From positions 2,170,001-2,234,000 of the forward strand of contig OY970347.1 in NCBI GenBank assembly GCA_963717635.1: 64,000 bases of DNA, read 5' to 3'. Source of the DNA: JALZKA01 sp963717635 (GTDB taxonomy: Bacteria; Actinomycetota; Thermoleophilia; Solirubrobacterales; 70-9). Positions 44,781 through 53,265 of this stretch are shown here, in pieces (position 1 is the stretch's first letter; every line of letters starts with the position of its first letter). A program made the translations under genes and the position numbers. The notes under the pieces were generated by a model. The model ran no database searches. It was not told where the DNA came from and worked only from the letters and a program-made list of their open reading frames with translations.

Positions 44781-46469
44781 ATGCCTCGTCACGATGTCTT
44801 AGTTATCGGCGCCGGCCTGGCCGGCCAGCGCGCGGCCCTGGCCGCCGCACAGACGGGCGTCAGCGTCGGAATCATCTCGAAGGTCCACCCGGTGCGCTCG
44901 CACTCGAACGCCGCCCAGGGCGGCATCAACGCCGCGCTGAACCCGGACGACTCCTGGGAATCGCACGCGTTCGACACGATCAAGGGCTCGGACTACCTGA
45001 GCGACCAGGATGCGGTCGAGATCATGTGCCGCGAGGCGCCCGAGGAGATCATCCACCTCGAGCATCTGGGCGTTCCGTTCCACCGTTCGGAGTCCGGGCA
45101 CCTCGGCACGCGGGCGTTCGGCGGCGCCTCGGCGGCGCGCACGTATTACGTGGCCGACATCACCGGCCAGGCGATCATGCACGTGCTCTACGAGCAGTTG
45201 ATGAAGCACGAGGCCGACGTCGACCGCTACGAGGAGTACTTCACCACCGCGCTGGCGATCGACGACAAGGGCGAGTGCGTCGGGGCGGTCACGCGCAACG
45301 TGCGTGACGGGTCGATGGAGCTGTTCGAGGCCAAGAACGTGATCCTCGCCACCGGCGGCAACGGCCAGATCTGGAAGCCGACCACCAACGCCCTGATCTG
45401 CACCGCCGACGGGATCGCGATGGCGTACCGGGTCGGCGCGCCGCTGATGGACATGGAGATGATCCAGTACCACCCGACCTGCCTGGCGGGCAAGGGCTTC
45501 CTGATCACCGAGGGCGCCCGCGGCGAGGGCGCGCACCTCCTGAACGCCAAGGGCGAGCGCTTCATGGAGCGCTACGCGCCGAACAAGATGGAACTGGCTT
45601 CCCGCGACGTCGTGTCGCGGGCCGAGCAGACCGAGATCAACGAGGGCCGCGGCTTTCCCGACGGCACCGTTGCCCTCGACATCACGGTCGTCCCGAGGAA
45701 GCGCGTCCACGAGGCGCTGCGCGAGATCGTGCTCGTCGGCCGCGACTTCGCCGGGGTCGACATCACGCGCGAGCCGATCCACATCAAGCCCGGCAACCAC
45801 TACACGATGGGCGGCGTCAAGACCGACATCCACGGCGCCACCGGCGTGCCCGGCCTCTACGCCGCGGGCGAGTGCGCCTGCGTCTCGGTCCACGGCGGCA
45901 ACCGCCTGGGTGCCAACTCGCTGCTCGACACGCTGATCTTCGGCCGCCGAGCCGGGCAGCACGCCGCGAACCGCGCCAAGCGGATCGACCACGGCCACGC
46001 CTCGCGCGCCGTGCTGGCCGACGAGGAGCGCCAGATCGAGGAGATCATCGGCCGCGAGCGCGGCTCCGGCAGGCGGATCTCCGAGATCAAGCTCGAGCTG
46101 GGCCGGACCATGGACGCCAACGTCTCGGTGTTCCGGGACAAGGCGGGCATCGAACAGGCGCTCGAGGTCGTTCGCCGGCTCAAGCAGGAGGCGAAGTCCG
46201 CGTACATCGACGACCGCGGCACGATTTTCAACCAGGACGTGCTGGGCGCAATCGAGCTGAGCTTCATGCTCGACTCGGCCGAGTGCACCTGCCTCGGCGC
46301 GCTCCATCGCGAGGAGAGCCGAGGCGCTCAGTTCCGCACCGACTTCCCGGAGCGCAACGACGACGAGTGGCTCAAGCACATCGACCTGAGCCTGAACGGG
46401 GACGGGCCCGAGATCACCTACTCGGACGTGACGATCACCAATTGGCAGCCGATGGAGAGGACCTACTAG
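44781..46469 (+). CDS. sdhA: Succinate dehydrogenase/fumarate reductase flavoprotein subunit (second set)
   Basis: This second flavoprotein subunit, with 562 residues, is distinct in sequence and length from the one in the sdhCAB operon. It shows VLVIGAGLAGQRAALAAAQTG and the covalent-FAD segment VRSHSNAAQGGINAALNP. ASAARTYYVADITGQAIMHVLYEQ, QYHPTCLAGKGFLITEGARGEG, HYTMGGVKTDIHG and GLYAAGECACVSVHGGNRLGANSLLDTLIFGRRAG follow. It belongs to the SdhA group of the type-E (sdhABE) complexes. The ATG is preceded by AATAAAGT. The following iron-sulfur gene overlaps by one base. Confidence 0.96.
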   Translation: MPRHDVLVIGAGLAGQRAALAAAQTGVSVGIISKVHPVRSHSNAAQGGINAALNPDDSWESHAFDTIKGSDYLSDQDAVEIMCREAPEEIIHLEHLGVPFHRSESGHLGTRAFGGASAARTYYVADITGQAIMHVLYEQLMKHEADVDRYEEYFTTALAIDDKGECVGAVTRNVRDGSMELFEAKNVILATGGNGQIWKPTTNALICTADGIAMAYRVGAPLMDMEMIQYHPTCLAGKGFLITEGARGEGAHLLNAKGERFMERYAPNKMELASRDVVSRAEQTEINEGRGFPDGTVALDITVVPRKRVHEALREIVLVGRDFAGVDITREPIHIKPGNHYTMGGVKTDIHGATGVPGLYAAGECACVSVHGGNRLGANSLLDTLIFGRRAGQHAANRAKRIDHGHASRAVLADEERQIEEIIGRERGSGRRISEIKLELGRTMDANVSVFRDKAGIEQALEVVRRLKQEAKSAYIDDRGTIFNQDVLGAIELSFMLDSAECTCLGALHREESRGAQFRTDFPERNDDEWLKHIDLSLNGDGPEITYSDVTITNWQPMERTY

Positions 46470-47641
46470 TGGCTCATTACACGCTCCGTGTGCGAAGGCA
46501 CAAGCCCGAGGCCGACGACCGGGGCCCCGCCGGACCGTTCTGGGAGGACTTCCAGGTCGACCTCGACCCGACGCTGTCGGTGCTCGACGGGCTGCTGCAG
46601 GCCAAGGACCGCCAGGACGGCTCGCTGGGCGTGCGCTGCTCGTGCCGCGCCGCGATCTGCGGCTCGTGCGGCGTCAAGGTGAACGGCCAGTCGACCCTCG
46701 CCTGCAAGACCCAGATCGGCGAGGCGCAGGCCCAGGCGAACCGGGTCACGGAGGGGGCCCACGCGGCAACGACCAACCGCCCCGGATCCGACCCGATCGT
46801 GGTCGAGCCGATGGGCAACATGCCCGTGATCAAGGACCTGGTGACGGACATGGAGTCCACGCACTGGACCAAGATGCGCCGCGTCACGCCCTGGCTCCTC
46901 GACGATGGCGCGCCGCCGGAGCGCGAGCGCGTCGTCGACCACGAATCGATGGTCGACATCACCCAGACGATCTCCTGCATCCAGTGCGGCGCCTGCGTCT
47001 CGGCCTGCCTGTCGATGGAGGCTAGCCCTGACTTCATCGGTCCCGCCGCGCTCGCCAAGGCCTACCGCTTCGTCGGCGACCCGCGCGACGCCGAGACCCG
47101 CGAGCGCCTCTATGACCTCGCCCAGGACCCGCACGGGATCTACGACTGCACGCACTGCTTCTCGTGCATCGACGCCTGCCCGAAGGGCGTCGCGCCAATG
47201 GACCAGATCATGCGCCTGCGCCGCCTGGCGACGCACGAGGAGGAGATCGACGACGTCAACAACGGCCTCCGCCACGAGGCCGCGTTCACGAAGATCATCG
47301 AAAAGAAGGGCACCCTCGACGAGTCGCTGCTCCTCCAGGAGTCGTTCGCGCCCGGCGTCAAGGGCAAGCTGATCCCCCGCATCTCGGCGATCAAGGGACT
47401 GGTTGAGTCGATCCCCACCGCGCTGCGGGGCATCCGCTCCGGCAAGATGCGCTCGCTTGCGAAGCTCATCCCGGGCATCCACCCGAGGCTCCCCGACGGC
47501 GCCCAGGAGAACGTTCAGAAGATCTATGAGCGCGCCGAGGACTCGCGCTGGCAGCTCAACCTCTACATCACCGGCCACGACGAGGAGGCGCCCGCCGAAT
47601 CGGTCGAGCCGGAACCGGACGAGACAAGGAGCCTTTCATGA
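46469..47641 (+). CDS. sdhB: Succinate dehydrogenase iron-sulfur subunit, extended (second set)
   Basis: This iron-sulfur subunit has 390 residues, about 130 longer than usual. The [2Fe-2S] part has VRCSCRAAICGSCGVKVNG and STLACKTQIG. The second domain has CIQCGACVSACLSMEAS and CTHCFSCIDACPKGVAPMDQIMRLR. A 140-residue C-terminal extension (HEEEIDDVNNGLRHEAAFTK onward) has no Cys; such extensions occur in type-E complexes that pass electrons to an SdhE subunit. The GTG start at 46469 shares a base with the sdhA stop. The next gene overlaps as ATGA. Confidence 0.94.
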   Translation: MAHYTLRVRRHKPEADDRGPAGPFWEDFQVDLDPTLSVLDGLLQAKDRQDGSLGVRCSCRAAICGSCGVKVNGQSTLACKTQIGEAQAQANRVTEGAHAATTNRPGSDPIVVEPMGNMPVIKDLVTDMESTHWTKMRRVTPWLLDDGAPPERERVVDHESMVDITQTISCIQCGACVSACLSMEASPDFIGPAALAKAYRFVGDPRDAETRERLYDLAQDPHGIYDCTHCFSCIDACPKGVAPMDQIMRLRRLATHEEEIDDVNNGLRHEAAFTKIIEKKGTLDESLLLQESFAPGVKGKLIPRISAIKGLVESIPTALRGIRSGKMRSLAKLIPGIHPRLPDGAQENVQKIYERAEDSRWQLNLYITGHDEEAPAESVEPEPDETRSLS

Positions 47642-48534
47642 AGCTTGCGTACTGGCCCGGCTGCGTCTCGCGCGGCTTCACGACCGAGCTGCACGGCTCG
47701 ATGGCGCTGGTCGCCGAGGAGCTCGGGATCGAGCTCGTAACCCTCGACCGCGCCAGCTGCTGCGGCGCCGGCGTGATCGCCGAGCACAACCAGGAGCTGG
47801 CCGACACGCTGAACGCCCGCACCTTCGCCCTCGCCCAGCAGACCGGCCTGGCGATGATGAACATCTGCTCGACCTGCCAGGGCGCGCAGTCGGAGTGCCA
47901 GGAGCGGCTCGACGCGAACGCTGCCTACCGCAAGCACGTGAACGAGGCGCTCGCCGGCGAGGGACTGGAATACGTCGCGGGCAAGGACGGGTTCACGAAC
48001 AAGAACTTCCTCTGGCTGCTGGTCGAGGACATCGGCCTCGACATCCTGCGCGAGAAGGTGAAGAGGCCGCTCTCCGGCCTGCGGGTCGGCCCGTTCTACG
48101 GCTGTTACGTGCTGCGCCCGAAGGCGCGCCTCGGCTATGACCTCTACCCCGAGCGCGACCTCTACCTCGAGCGCGTGATCGACGCCGTGGGTGGTCAGGT
48201 CGTGGAGTACGACGGCTCGCGCAAGTGCTGCGGGTTCCCGGTGATCACGATGAACCGCGAGACCTCGCTGACGCAGGCCGGCACGCACGTCGGCGACGCG
48301 ATCGACTCCGGAGCGGACTGCCTGGTCACCCCGTGCCCCCTGTGCCACCTCAACCTCGACCTGCAGCAGCCCGAGGCGGCGAAGATGGTGGGACGCGACC
48401 TCGGCCTGGCCGTCCTGCACCTGCCCCAGCTGATCGGGCTGGCGCTGGGGTTCGAGCCGAAGCAGCTCGGCATGGACCGCCACATCGCGTCGACCGGCGC
48501 GGTGTCCGATCGGCTGACCGGCGCTACTGTGTAG
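47638..48534 (+). CDS. sdhE: SdhE-type subunit with two CCG domains (heterodisulfide-reductase B-like)
   Basis: This 298-residue protein with two CCG (cysteine-rich) domains resembles HdrB and the SdhE/MfrE subunit of type-E succinate:quinone oxidoreductases. The first motif is the CVS... and SCCGAG pair with CSTCQGAQSEC; the second is GPFYGCYVL, SRKCCGFPV and CPLCHLNLD. These Cys bind a noncubane [4Fe-4S] cluster in relatives. The protein has no membrane helix, so it would attach peripherally and hand electrons to quinone. It ends the operon sdhA-sdhB-sdhE. It is unrelated to the flavinylation factor also called SdhE. Confidence 0.92.
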   Translation: MKLAYWPGCVSRGFTTELHGSMALVAEELGIELVTLDRASCCGAGVIAEHNQELADTLNARTFALAQQTGLAMMNICSTCQGAQSECQERLDANAAYRKHVNEALAGEGLEYVAGKDGFTNKNFLWLLVEDIGLDILREKVKRPLSGLRVGPFYGCYVLRPKARLGYDLYPERDLYLERVIDAVGGQVVEYDGSRKCCGFPVITMNRETSLTQAGTHVGDAIDSGADCLVTPCPLCHLNLDLQQPEAAKMVGRDLGLAVLHLPQLIGLALGFEPKQLGMDRHIASTGAVSDRLTGATV

Positions 48535-48536
48535 CG

Positions 48537-48956
48537 ATGATCTCGACGGTCGCGGTTGGGACGGACGGATCGGATACGGCAGCCGAGGCGCTGCAGATGG
48601 CGATCGAAGTTGCGCGCCGGTTCGACGCGAAGATCGTGCTCCTAAGCGCGTTCGACGACTCGCTGGCGTCCCGGAGCCCGGCCGACCCGGAGGGCGAGTG
48701 GGCATACAGTCCGTCCGCGCGCCTGCGCGAGATCCTTGCCCGGGTCGAGGAAGACATCCGCCGCGAGGGGCTAGAAGCCAGCACCCGGGTCGAGGAGGGC
48801 GATCCCGGCGAGGTCCTGGTTCGGCTGGCCGAGGAATGTGGCGCCGATGTACTGGTTGTCGGCAACAAGGGCATGCAGCGCCGGGTGCTGGGCAGCGTGC
48901 CGAACACCGTGACGCACAAGGCGCACTGCTCGGTCATCGTCGTCAAGACGACCTGA
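48537..48956 (+). CDS. Universal stress protein (UspA) family
   Basis: This 139-residue UspA-fold protein begins ISTVAVGTDGSDTAAEALQMAIEVARRF. The C-terminal nucleotide-binding motif is VLVVGNKGMQRRVLGSVPNTVTHKAHCSVIVVKT, matching G-x2-G-x9-G[ST], so it likely binds ATP. Its role is generally stress or energy-limitation survival in the cytoplasm. The ATG lies 2 nt after the sdhE stop, with TACTGT 6 nt before it, so it may be read from the operon and from its own promoter. A 51-residue gene follows 2 nt later. Confidence 0.93.
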   Translation: MISTVAVGTDGSDTAAEALQMAIEVARRFDAKIVLLSAFDDSLASRSPADPEGEWAYSPSARLREILARVEEDIRREGLEASTRVEEGDPGEVLVRLAEECGADVLVVGNKGMQRRVLGSVPNTVTHKAHCSVIVVKTT

Positions 48957-48958
48957 CG

Positions 48959-49114
48959 GTGAGCGAACCGGCCGAGAGTCCGAAGCCCTCGCCCGAGATC
49001 GAGCAGCTGGTGCTGTTCGGCCGTCTCGACGAGGCCGTCGCCCTCTACGCCAAGCAGGCCGAGGTCGACACCGACACCGCGCGCGCCGTGATCGACGCGC
49101 TCGCCACGGCCTAG
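48959..49114 (+). CDS. 51-residue helical protein, ribosomal L7/L12-tail-like
   Basis: This small protein starts at GTG 48959, 2 nt after the usp stop, and ends at TAG 49114. After an unstructured SEPAESPKPSPEI it has IEQLVLFGRLDEAVALYAKQ followed by VDTDTARAVIDALATA. This two-helix pattern (hydrophobic, aGRxxEAvxLYr, then xxTgxgLxeAkxav) is like the C-terminal domain of L7/L12 and UBA-type hairpins. It has no assigned function. The tight spacing makes cotranslation with usp likely. Confidence 0.6.
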   Translation: MSEPAESPKPSPEIEQLVLFGRLDEAVALYAKQAEVDTDTARAVIDALATA

Positions 49115-49180
49115 CCGCCCGTCCCTCTAGTGATACGCTCGCCCACGGTGTGCCGGGAAGCCTGGTCGGCGTGATTGACC

Positions 49181-50440
49181 ATGGCTATTGCCGTCGCCAC
49201 ATTCCTGATCGCGCTCGCTCTGATTGCCAGCGAGCGCATCCACCGCACGAAGGTCGCCCTGCTTGGCGCAGCGATCGTCGTTCTGCTTGTCGGCGAGTAC
49301 AGCCAGGAGCAGGCGATCGAAGCCGTCGACTTCAACACGATCGGCCTGCTGGCGGGGATGATGATCCTCGTCTATCTGACGCAGCAGAGCGGCGTCTACG
49401 ACTACATCGCGATCCGCGCCGGGCAGTTCTCTCGAGGCCAGCCCTTGCGCATGGTGCTGGCCCTGGCCGTCACGACCGCGGTGCTCTCCGCCTTCCTCGA
49501 CAACCTGACGACGATCCTGTTGATCGTCCCGGTCACGTTCCTGCTCGCGGATGCGCTGGATGTCGATCCGATCCCCTTGATCGTGATCGAGGTAATCGCC
49601 TCCAACATCGGCGGCACTGCGACCCTGATCGGCGACCCGCCGAACATCATCATCGCCGGCGCAACGAACCTCTCGTTCAACGACTTCATCGTCAACCTGG
49701 CCCCGATCGTCGTGGTCGTGTTCGCCGTCATTATCGGAGCGCTCTACTTCTTCTACCGGCCGCAGCTGCAGATCGAGGAAAAGAACCGCGACCTCGTGCG
49801 CGACCTCGACGCCCGCGCCTCGATTCGCGACTGGCAAGAGCTGCGCCGCACGGTGCCGGTGCTGGTCGGCACGGTGCTCGCCTTCTTCGCCCACCAGGCG
49901 CTGCACATCGAGCCCGCCACCGTGGCGCTCAGTGGGGCTGCCGTCGGTCTGCTGGTGACCACGGTCGACCTCGAGCAGGCGCTGTCGAGAATCGAGTGGC
50001 CGACGCTGTTTTTCTTTGTCGCGCTGTTCGTCATGGTCGGCGCCCTGGAGGAGACTGGCGCGATCGGCGAAGTCGCGACGGCGGTCAAGGATCTGACCGG
50101 TGGCGACCGCACCGCGGAGCTCCTGGGGATCGTCTGGATCAGCGGCATCGGCTCTGGGATCGTCGACAACATCCCCTTCACCACAGCGATGATCCCGGTC
50201 GTCTCCGAGTTGCAGGGAGGCAGTGATGACGACGCGTACTGGTGGGCGCTGTCACTGGGCGCATGCTTCGGCGGCAACGCGACCCTGATCGCGGCCGCCG
50301 CCAACGTCGCGGCGGCCGGGCTGACCGAGCGCGCAGGTCAACCGATCGGTTTCGTCGCCTTTCTGCGGATCGGGGTCCCAGTGACCGTTGTCAGCCTCAT
50401 CCTGGCGTCGGGATACGTTGCGATCCGCTACATAGCCTGA
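49181..50440 (+). CDS. NhaD/ArsB-type ion antiporter (IT superfamily)
   Basis: This 419-residue ion-transporter-superfamily membrane protein is most like NhaD/ArsB. It has about eleven hydrophobic segments. The conserved halves are VLSAFLDNLTTILLIVPVTFLLAD with IGGTATLIGDPPNIIIAGATNLSFNDFI, and ISGIGSGIVDNIPFTTAMIPVVSEL with GACFGGNATLIAAAANVAAAGLTERAG. The Asp-Asn and Asp-Pro motifs (LDNLT, GDPPN, VDNIP) mark the ion path. Sodium/proton exchange is the likely activity, but arsenite export is not excluded. The ATG at 49181 is preferred to an in-frame TTG two codons earlier. A CBS protein gene follows 9 nt after the stop. Confidence 0.9.
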   Translation: MAIAVATFLIALALIASERIHRTKVALLGAAIVVLLVGEYSQEQAIEAVDFNTIGLLAGMMILVYLTQQSGVYDYIAIRAGQFSRGQPLRMVLALAVTTAVLSAFLDNLTTILLIVPVTFLLADALDVDPIPLIVIEVIASNIGGTATLIGDPPNIIIAGATNLSFNDFIVNLAPIVVVVFAVIIGALYFFYRPQLQIEEKNRDLVRDLDARASIRDWQELRRTVPVLVGTVLAFFAHQALHIEPATVALSGAAVGLLVTTVDLEQALSRIEWPTLFFFVALFVMVGALEETGAIGEVATAVKDLTGGDRTAELLGIVWISGIGSGIVDNIPFTTAMIPVVSELQGGSDDDAYWWALSLGACFGGNATLIAAAANVAAAGLTERAGQPIGFVAFLRIGVPVTVVSLILASGYVAIRYIA

Positions 50441-50449
50441 GGAGGAACG

Positions 50450-50920
50450 TTGCCCGATTCGATCGTCAACCAGACCATTCAGGAGATCGAGCCGCTCGGC
50501 ATCGATGACACGGTCGCGGTAGCCGCGCGACGCGTCCTCGACGCCGGGCTTCCCGCGCTGCCGGCTGTCGACTCCAAGGGCGCCTTCGCGGGCATCTTCG
50601 GCGAGCGTGAGTTCATGGTCGCGTTGTTCCCCGGTTATGTGGGCGAGTTGGCCTCCTCGGCGATGATCAAGCGCTCGATCGACGTGGCGATCGAGCGCCG
50701 CGAGACGTGCCGCTCCGAGCCGATCTCGAAATACCTGACGACCGACCACGTGCTCGTCGAAGACGACTACTCGGACACCCAACTCGCCGAGCTCTTCCTG
50801 CACCACCGCGTGTTGGTGATCCCGATAGCGACGAGCGGAAAGGTGCATGCCGTGGTTACACGCAGTGACTTCTTCCGGGCGTTGTTCGAGCGGATGGCCG
50901 CAAGCGGGGACTCGGGCTAG
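50450..50920 (+). CDS. Stand-alone CBS-domain protein
   Basis: This 156-residue protein is a pair of CBS domains without other parts. The first runs from IQEIEPLGIDDTVAVAARRVLDAGLPALPAVDSKGAFAGIFG, the second from ISKYLTTDHVLVEDDYSDTQLAELFLHHRVLVIPIATSGKVHAVVTRSDFFRAL. CBS pairs bind adenosine nucleotides and often gate transporters. A TTG start follows a good GGAGGA ribosome site. It lies 9 nt after the NhaD gene, so it probably regulates the antiporter in trans. Its 3' end shares CTAG with asd. Confidence 0.85.
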   Translation: MPDSIVNQTIQEIEPLGIDDTVAVAARRVLDAGLPALPAVDSKGAFAGIFGEREFMVALFPGYVGELASSAMIKRSIDVAIERRETCRSEPISKYLTTDHVLVEDDYSDTQLAELFLHHRVLVIPIATSGKVHAVVTRSDFFRALFERMAASGDSG

Positions 50921-51972
50921 GCGAACGCGCCGGCCGGCTCGGGCACGCGCAGCAAATCGCGATCGGCCAGGAGCTCGGCGACCTGCACGGCGTTGGTGGC
51001 GGCGCCCTTGCGCAGGTTGTTGCCGACGATCCACAGGTTCAGGCAGCGCTCGTGCGAGGGATCGCGGCGGATCCGGCCCACGAACACCTCGTCGCGGCCG
51101 ACGGCGTCGGTCGCAGTCGGGTAGATGCCGTCGCCGGGCGAGTCCATGACGACCACGCCGGGCGCGCCCGCCAGCAGCTCACGGCACTCCTCCGGCGAGA
51201 GGTCGCGGCGCGTCTGGACGTTGACCGATTCCGAGTGCCCGGTGTGGACCGGGACTCGGGCGCAGGTGGCCGAGATCCGCAGCTCGTCCTCGGCGACGCC
51301 GAAGATCTTGCGCGTCTCGGCCATGACCTTGCGCTCCTCGGTCGTGTAGTCGTCGCCGTCTGAGAAGGTCTCGACCTGCGGCAGGACGTTGAAGGCGATC
51401 GGGTGTGCGTAGACGTGCGCCTGCGGCGTCTCGCCGGCGAGCACCGCGCGCGACTGATCGAGCAGCTCGTCGATCGCCTTCTGCCCGGTGCCGGAGACCG
51501 CCTGGTAGGTGGAAACGACCAAGCGCTCGATTCCGATCTCGCGCTGGATCGGCGCCAGGGCGACGACCATCTCCATCGTCGTGCAGTTTGGGTTGGCGAT
51601 CAGGCCGCGGTGCGCCGAGGCGGCGTCAGGGTTGACCTCGGAGACGACGAGCGGGACGTCGTCATGCATCCGCCAATAGCTGGTGTTGTCGACCACAACG
51701 GCGCCCGCGGCGACGATCCGCGGCGCCCACACGGAGCTGACCGCGCCGCCGGCCGACGAGAGCACGAGCTCCAGACCGGCGATCGCCTCGTCCGAGACCG
51801 CGCGGACCTCGAGCTCGCCCCCCGCAAACGGGATCCGCTTGCCGGCCGATCGTTCGGAGGCAAGCGGCACGACCTCGCTCGCGGGAAAATTCCGCTCGGC
51901 CAGCACGTCGAGGATCGTCGACCCTACGGCGCCGGTGGCCCCGAGAACGCCGACGCGGAAGGCCCCATTCAC
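50917..51972 (-). CDS. asd: Aspartate-semialdehyde dehydrogenase
   Basis: This enzyme has 351 residues. It reduces aspartyl phosphate to aspartate semialdehyde for lysine, threonine, methionine and diaminopimelate synthesis. It has the NADP-binding RVGVLGATGAVGSTIL, catalytic Cys130 in GLIANPNCTTMEMVV, and the conserved YQAVSGTGQKAIDEL and VPVHTGHSESV with the active-site His. The start is the GTG at 51972, in a GTGA overlap with lysC. A longer in-frame reading extends into lysC and is not translated as protein-like sequence. The lysC-asd pair is the common actinobacterial order. Confidence 0.97.
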   Translation of the reverse strand: MNGAFRVGVLGATGAVGSTILDVLAERNFPASEVVPLASERSAGKRIPFAGGELEVRAVSDEAIAGLELVLSSAGGAVSSVWAPRIVAAGAVVVDNTSYWRMHDDVPLVVSEVNPDAASAHRGLIANPNCTTMEMVVALAPIQREIGIERLVVSTYQAVSGTGQKAIDELLDQSRAVLAGETPQAHVYAHPIAFNVLPQVETFSDGDDYTTEERKVMAETRKIFGVAEDELRISATCARVPVHTGHSESVNVQTRRDLSPEECRELLAGAPGVVVMDSPGDGIYPTATDAVGRDEVFVGRIRRDPSHERCLNLWIVGNNLRKGAATNAVQVAELLADRDLLRVPEPAGAFA

Positions 51973-53240
51973 GAGGACACCGTCGGCCGATGGACGCCCG
52001 TCGGGTCCTCCGGCTTCACCGCGTCCGAGCCGAGGCCGAAGGCGGTGTGCAGCGCGCGCACGGCATCCGGCACCTGATCGGCCGAGATCACACAGGAGAT
52101 CTTGATCGGCGAGGTGGAGATCATCTCGATGTTGATCGCGTTCGCGCCCAGCGTCTCGAAGACCTTGGCGGCGACGCCCGGGTGGCTGCGCATGCCGGCG
52201 CCCACGATCGAGACCTTGCCGATCCGCTCGTCGGCCAGCACCCGCTCGCCGACTTCGAGACGCTCGATCGCCTCGGTCGCGGTCCGCAGCTCGTCGCGCG
52301 AGACGGTGAACGAGAGGTCGGCCTTCGCGTCGTCTGACACGGGCTCGTTCTGGATGATCATGTCGACGTTCACGTTGGCGGCCGCGAGCGCGCCGAAGAT
52401 CCGGCCCGCCACGCCGGGCTCGTCGGCTACGCCTGAGACCGTCACCCTGGCCTCGTTCGAGGTGTGGGTGACCGCTGTGACCATCGGCTGTTCCATCGTC
52501 TCGTCCTCGGAGACGACGAGCGTACCGAGGCCGTCGTCGAACGAACTGCGGCAATGGATCCGCACGCCGTGGTTGCGCGCGTACTCGACCGAGCGCAGCT
52601 GCAGGACGCCCGCACCGGAGGCCGACATCTCCAGCATCTCGTCGAACGAGAGCGCGGAGAGCTTGCGCGCATCGGTGCAGATTCTGGGATCGGCGGTGAA
52701 GACGCCGGCGACGTCCGTGTAGATCTCGCAGACCGACGCGTCGAGCGCTGCCGCGAGCGCGACGGCGGTGGTGTCGGAGCCGCCCCGGCCAAGCGTGGTG
52801 ACGTCGTGACTGGCGCCCGAGACGCCCTGGAAACCGGCGACGAGGACGATGCGGTCCTCCTGGAGGGCATCCCGGATGCGATCGGCGCGGACCTCGAGGA
52901 TTCGCGCCTTGGTGTGCGAGGAATCCGTGACGATCCCGGCCTGCGAGCCGGTCAGCGAGACCGCGGCATGGCCCATGTCGTGAATCGCCATCGCGCACAG
53001 CGCGCAGGAGATGCGTTCGCCGACCGACAGCAGCATGTCCATCTCGCGCTCGTACGGGCGCTCCGAGATCTCGAACGCCATCGCGACCAGCTCGTCCGTG
53101 GTCTTGCCGCGAGCCGAGAGCACGGCCACGACCTGGTTGCCGGCCTCGCGGGCGGCGACGATCCGCTGCGCGGCGCGCTTGAGATCTTCTGGTTCGGCGA
53201 CGGACGTGCCGCCGAACTTCATCACCACGGTCTCGGTCAT
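51969..53240 (-). CDS. lysC: Aspartate kinase
   Basis: This 423-residue aspartokinase phosphorylates aspartate. The kinase part begins VVMKFGGTSVAEPEDLKRAA, with SARGKTTDELVAMA, LTGSQAGIVTD and TLGRGGSDTTAVALAAAL. The C-terminal part has two ACT domains for lysine/threonine feedback (VTVSGVADEPGVAGRIFGAL and VSIVGAGMRSHPGVAAKVFETLG). The two ACT domains, with an NVDMIIQN strand, fit the regulatory type. The GH3-like gene is divergent, 25 nt away. asd follows with a 4-nt overlap. Confidence 0.97.
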   Translation of the reverse strand: MTETVVMKFGGTSVAEPEDLKRAAQRIVAAREAGNQVVAVLSARGKTTDELVAMAFEISERPYEREMDMLLSVGERISCALCAMAIHDMGHAAVSLTGSQAGIVTDSSHTKARILEVRADRIRDALQEDRIVLVAGFQGVSGASHDVTTLGRGGSDTTAVALAAALDASVCEIYTDVAGVFTADPRICTDARKLSALSFDEMLEMSASGAGVLQLRSVEYARNHGVRIHCRSSFDDGLGTLVVSEDETMEQPMVTAVTHTSNEARVTVSGVADEPGVAGRIFGALAAANVNVDMIIQNEPVSDDAKADLSFTVSRDELRTATEAIERLEVGERVLADERIGKVSIVGAGMRSHPGVAAKVFETLGANAINIEMISTSPIKISCVISADQVPDAVRALHTAFGLGSDAVKPEDPTGVHRPTVSS

Positions 53241-53253
53241 CGGGGTGGCTGAG

Positions 53254-53259
53254 GATAAT
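53254..53259 (+). promoter_or_regulatory. Possible -10 box of the GH3-like gene (GATAAT)
   Basis: GATAAT ends 6 nt before the GTG start at 53266, so the transcript could be leaderless. It lies in the 25-nt gap to lysC. Confidence 0.4.
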
Positions 53260-53265
53260 CAGGGG

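Noticed and set aside
51973..52998. N-terminal extension of asd
   Set aside because: The in-frame sequence upstream of GTG 51972 runs inside lysC in another frame and is low-complexity; asd motifs begin right after the GTG.
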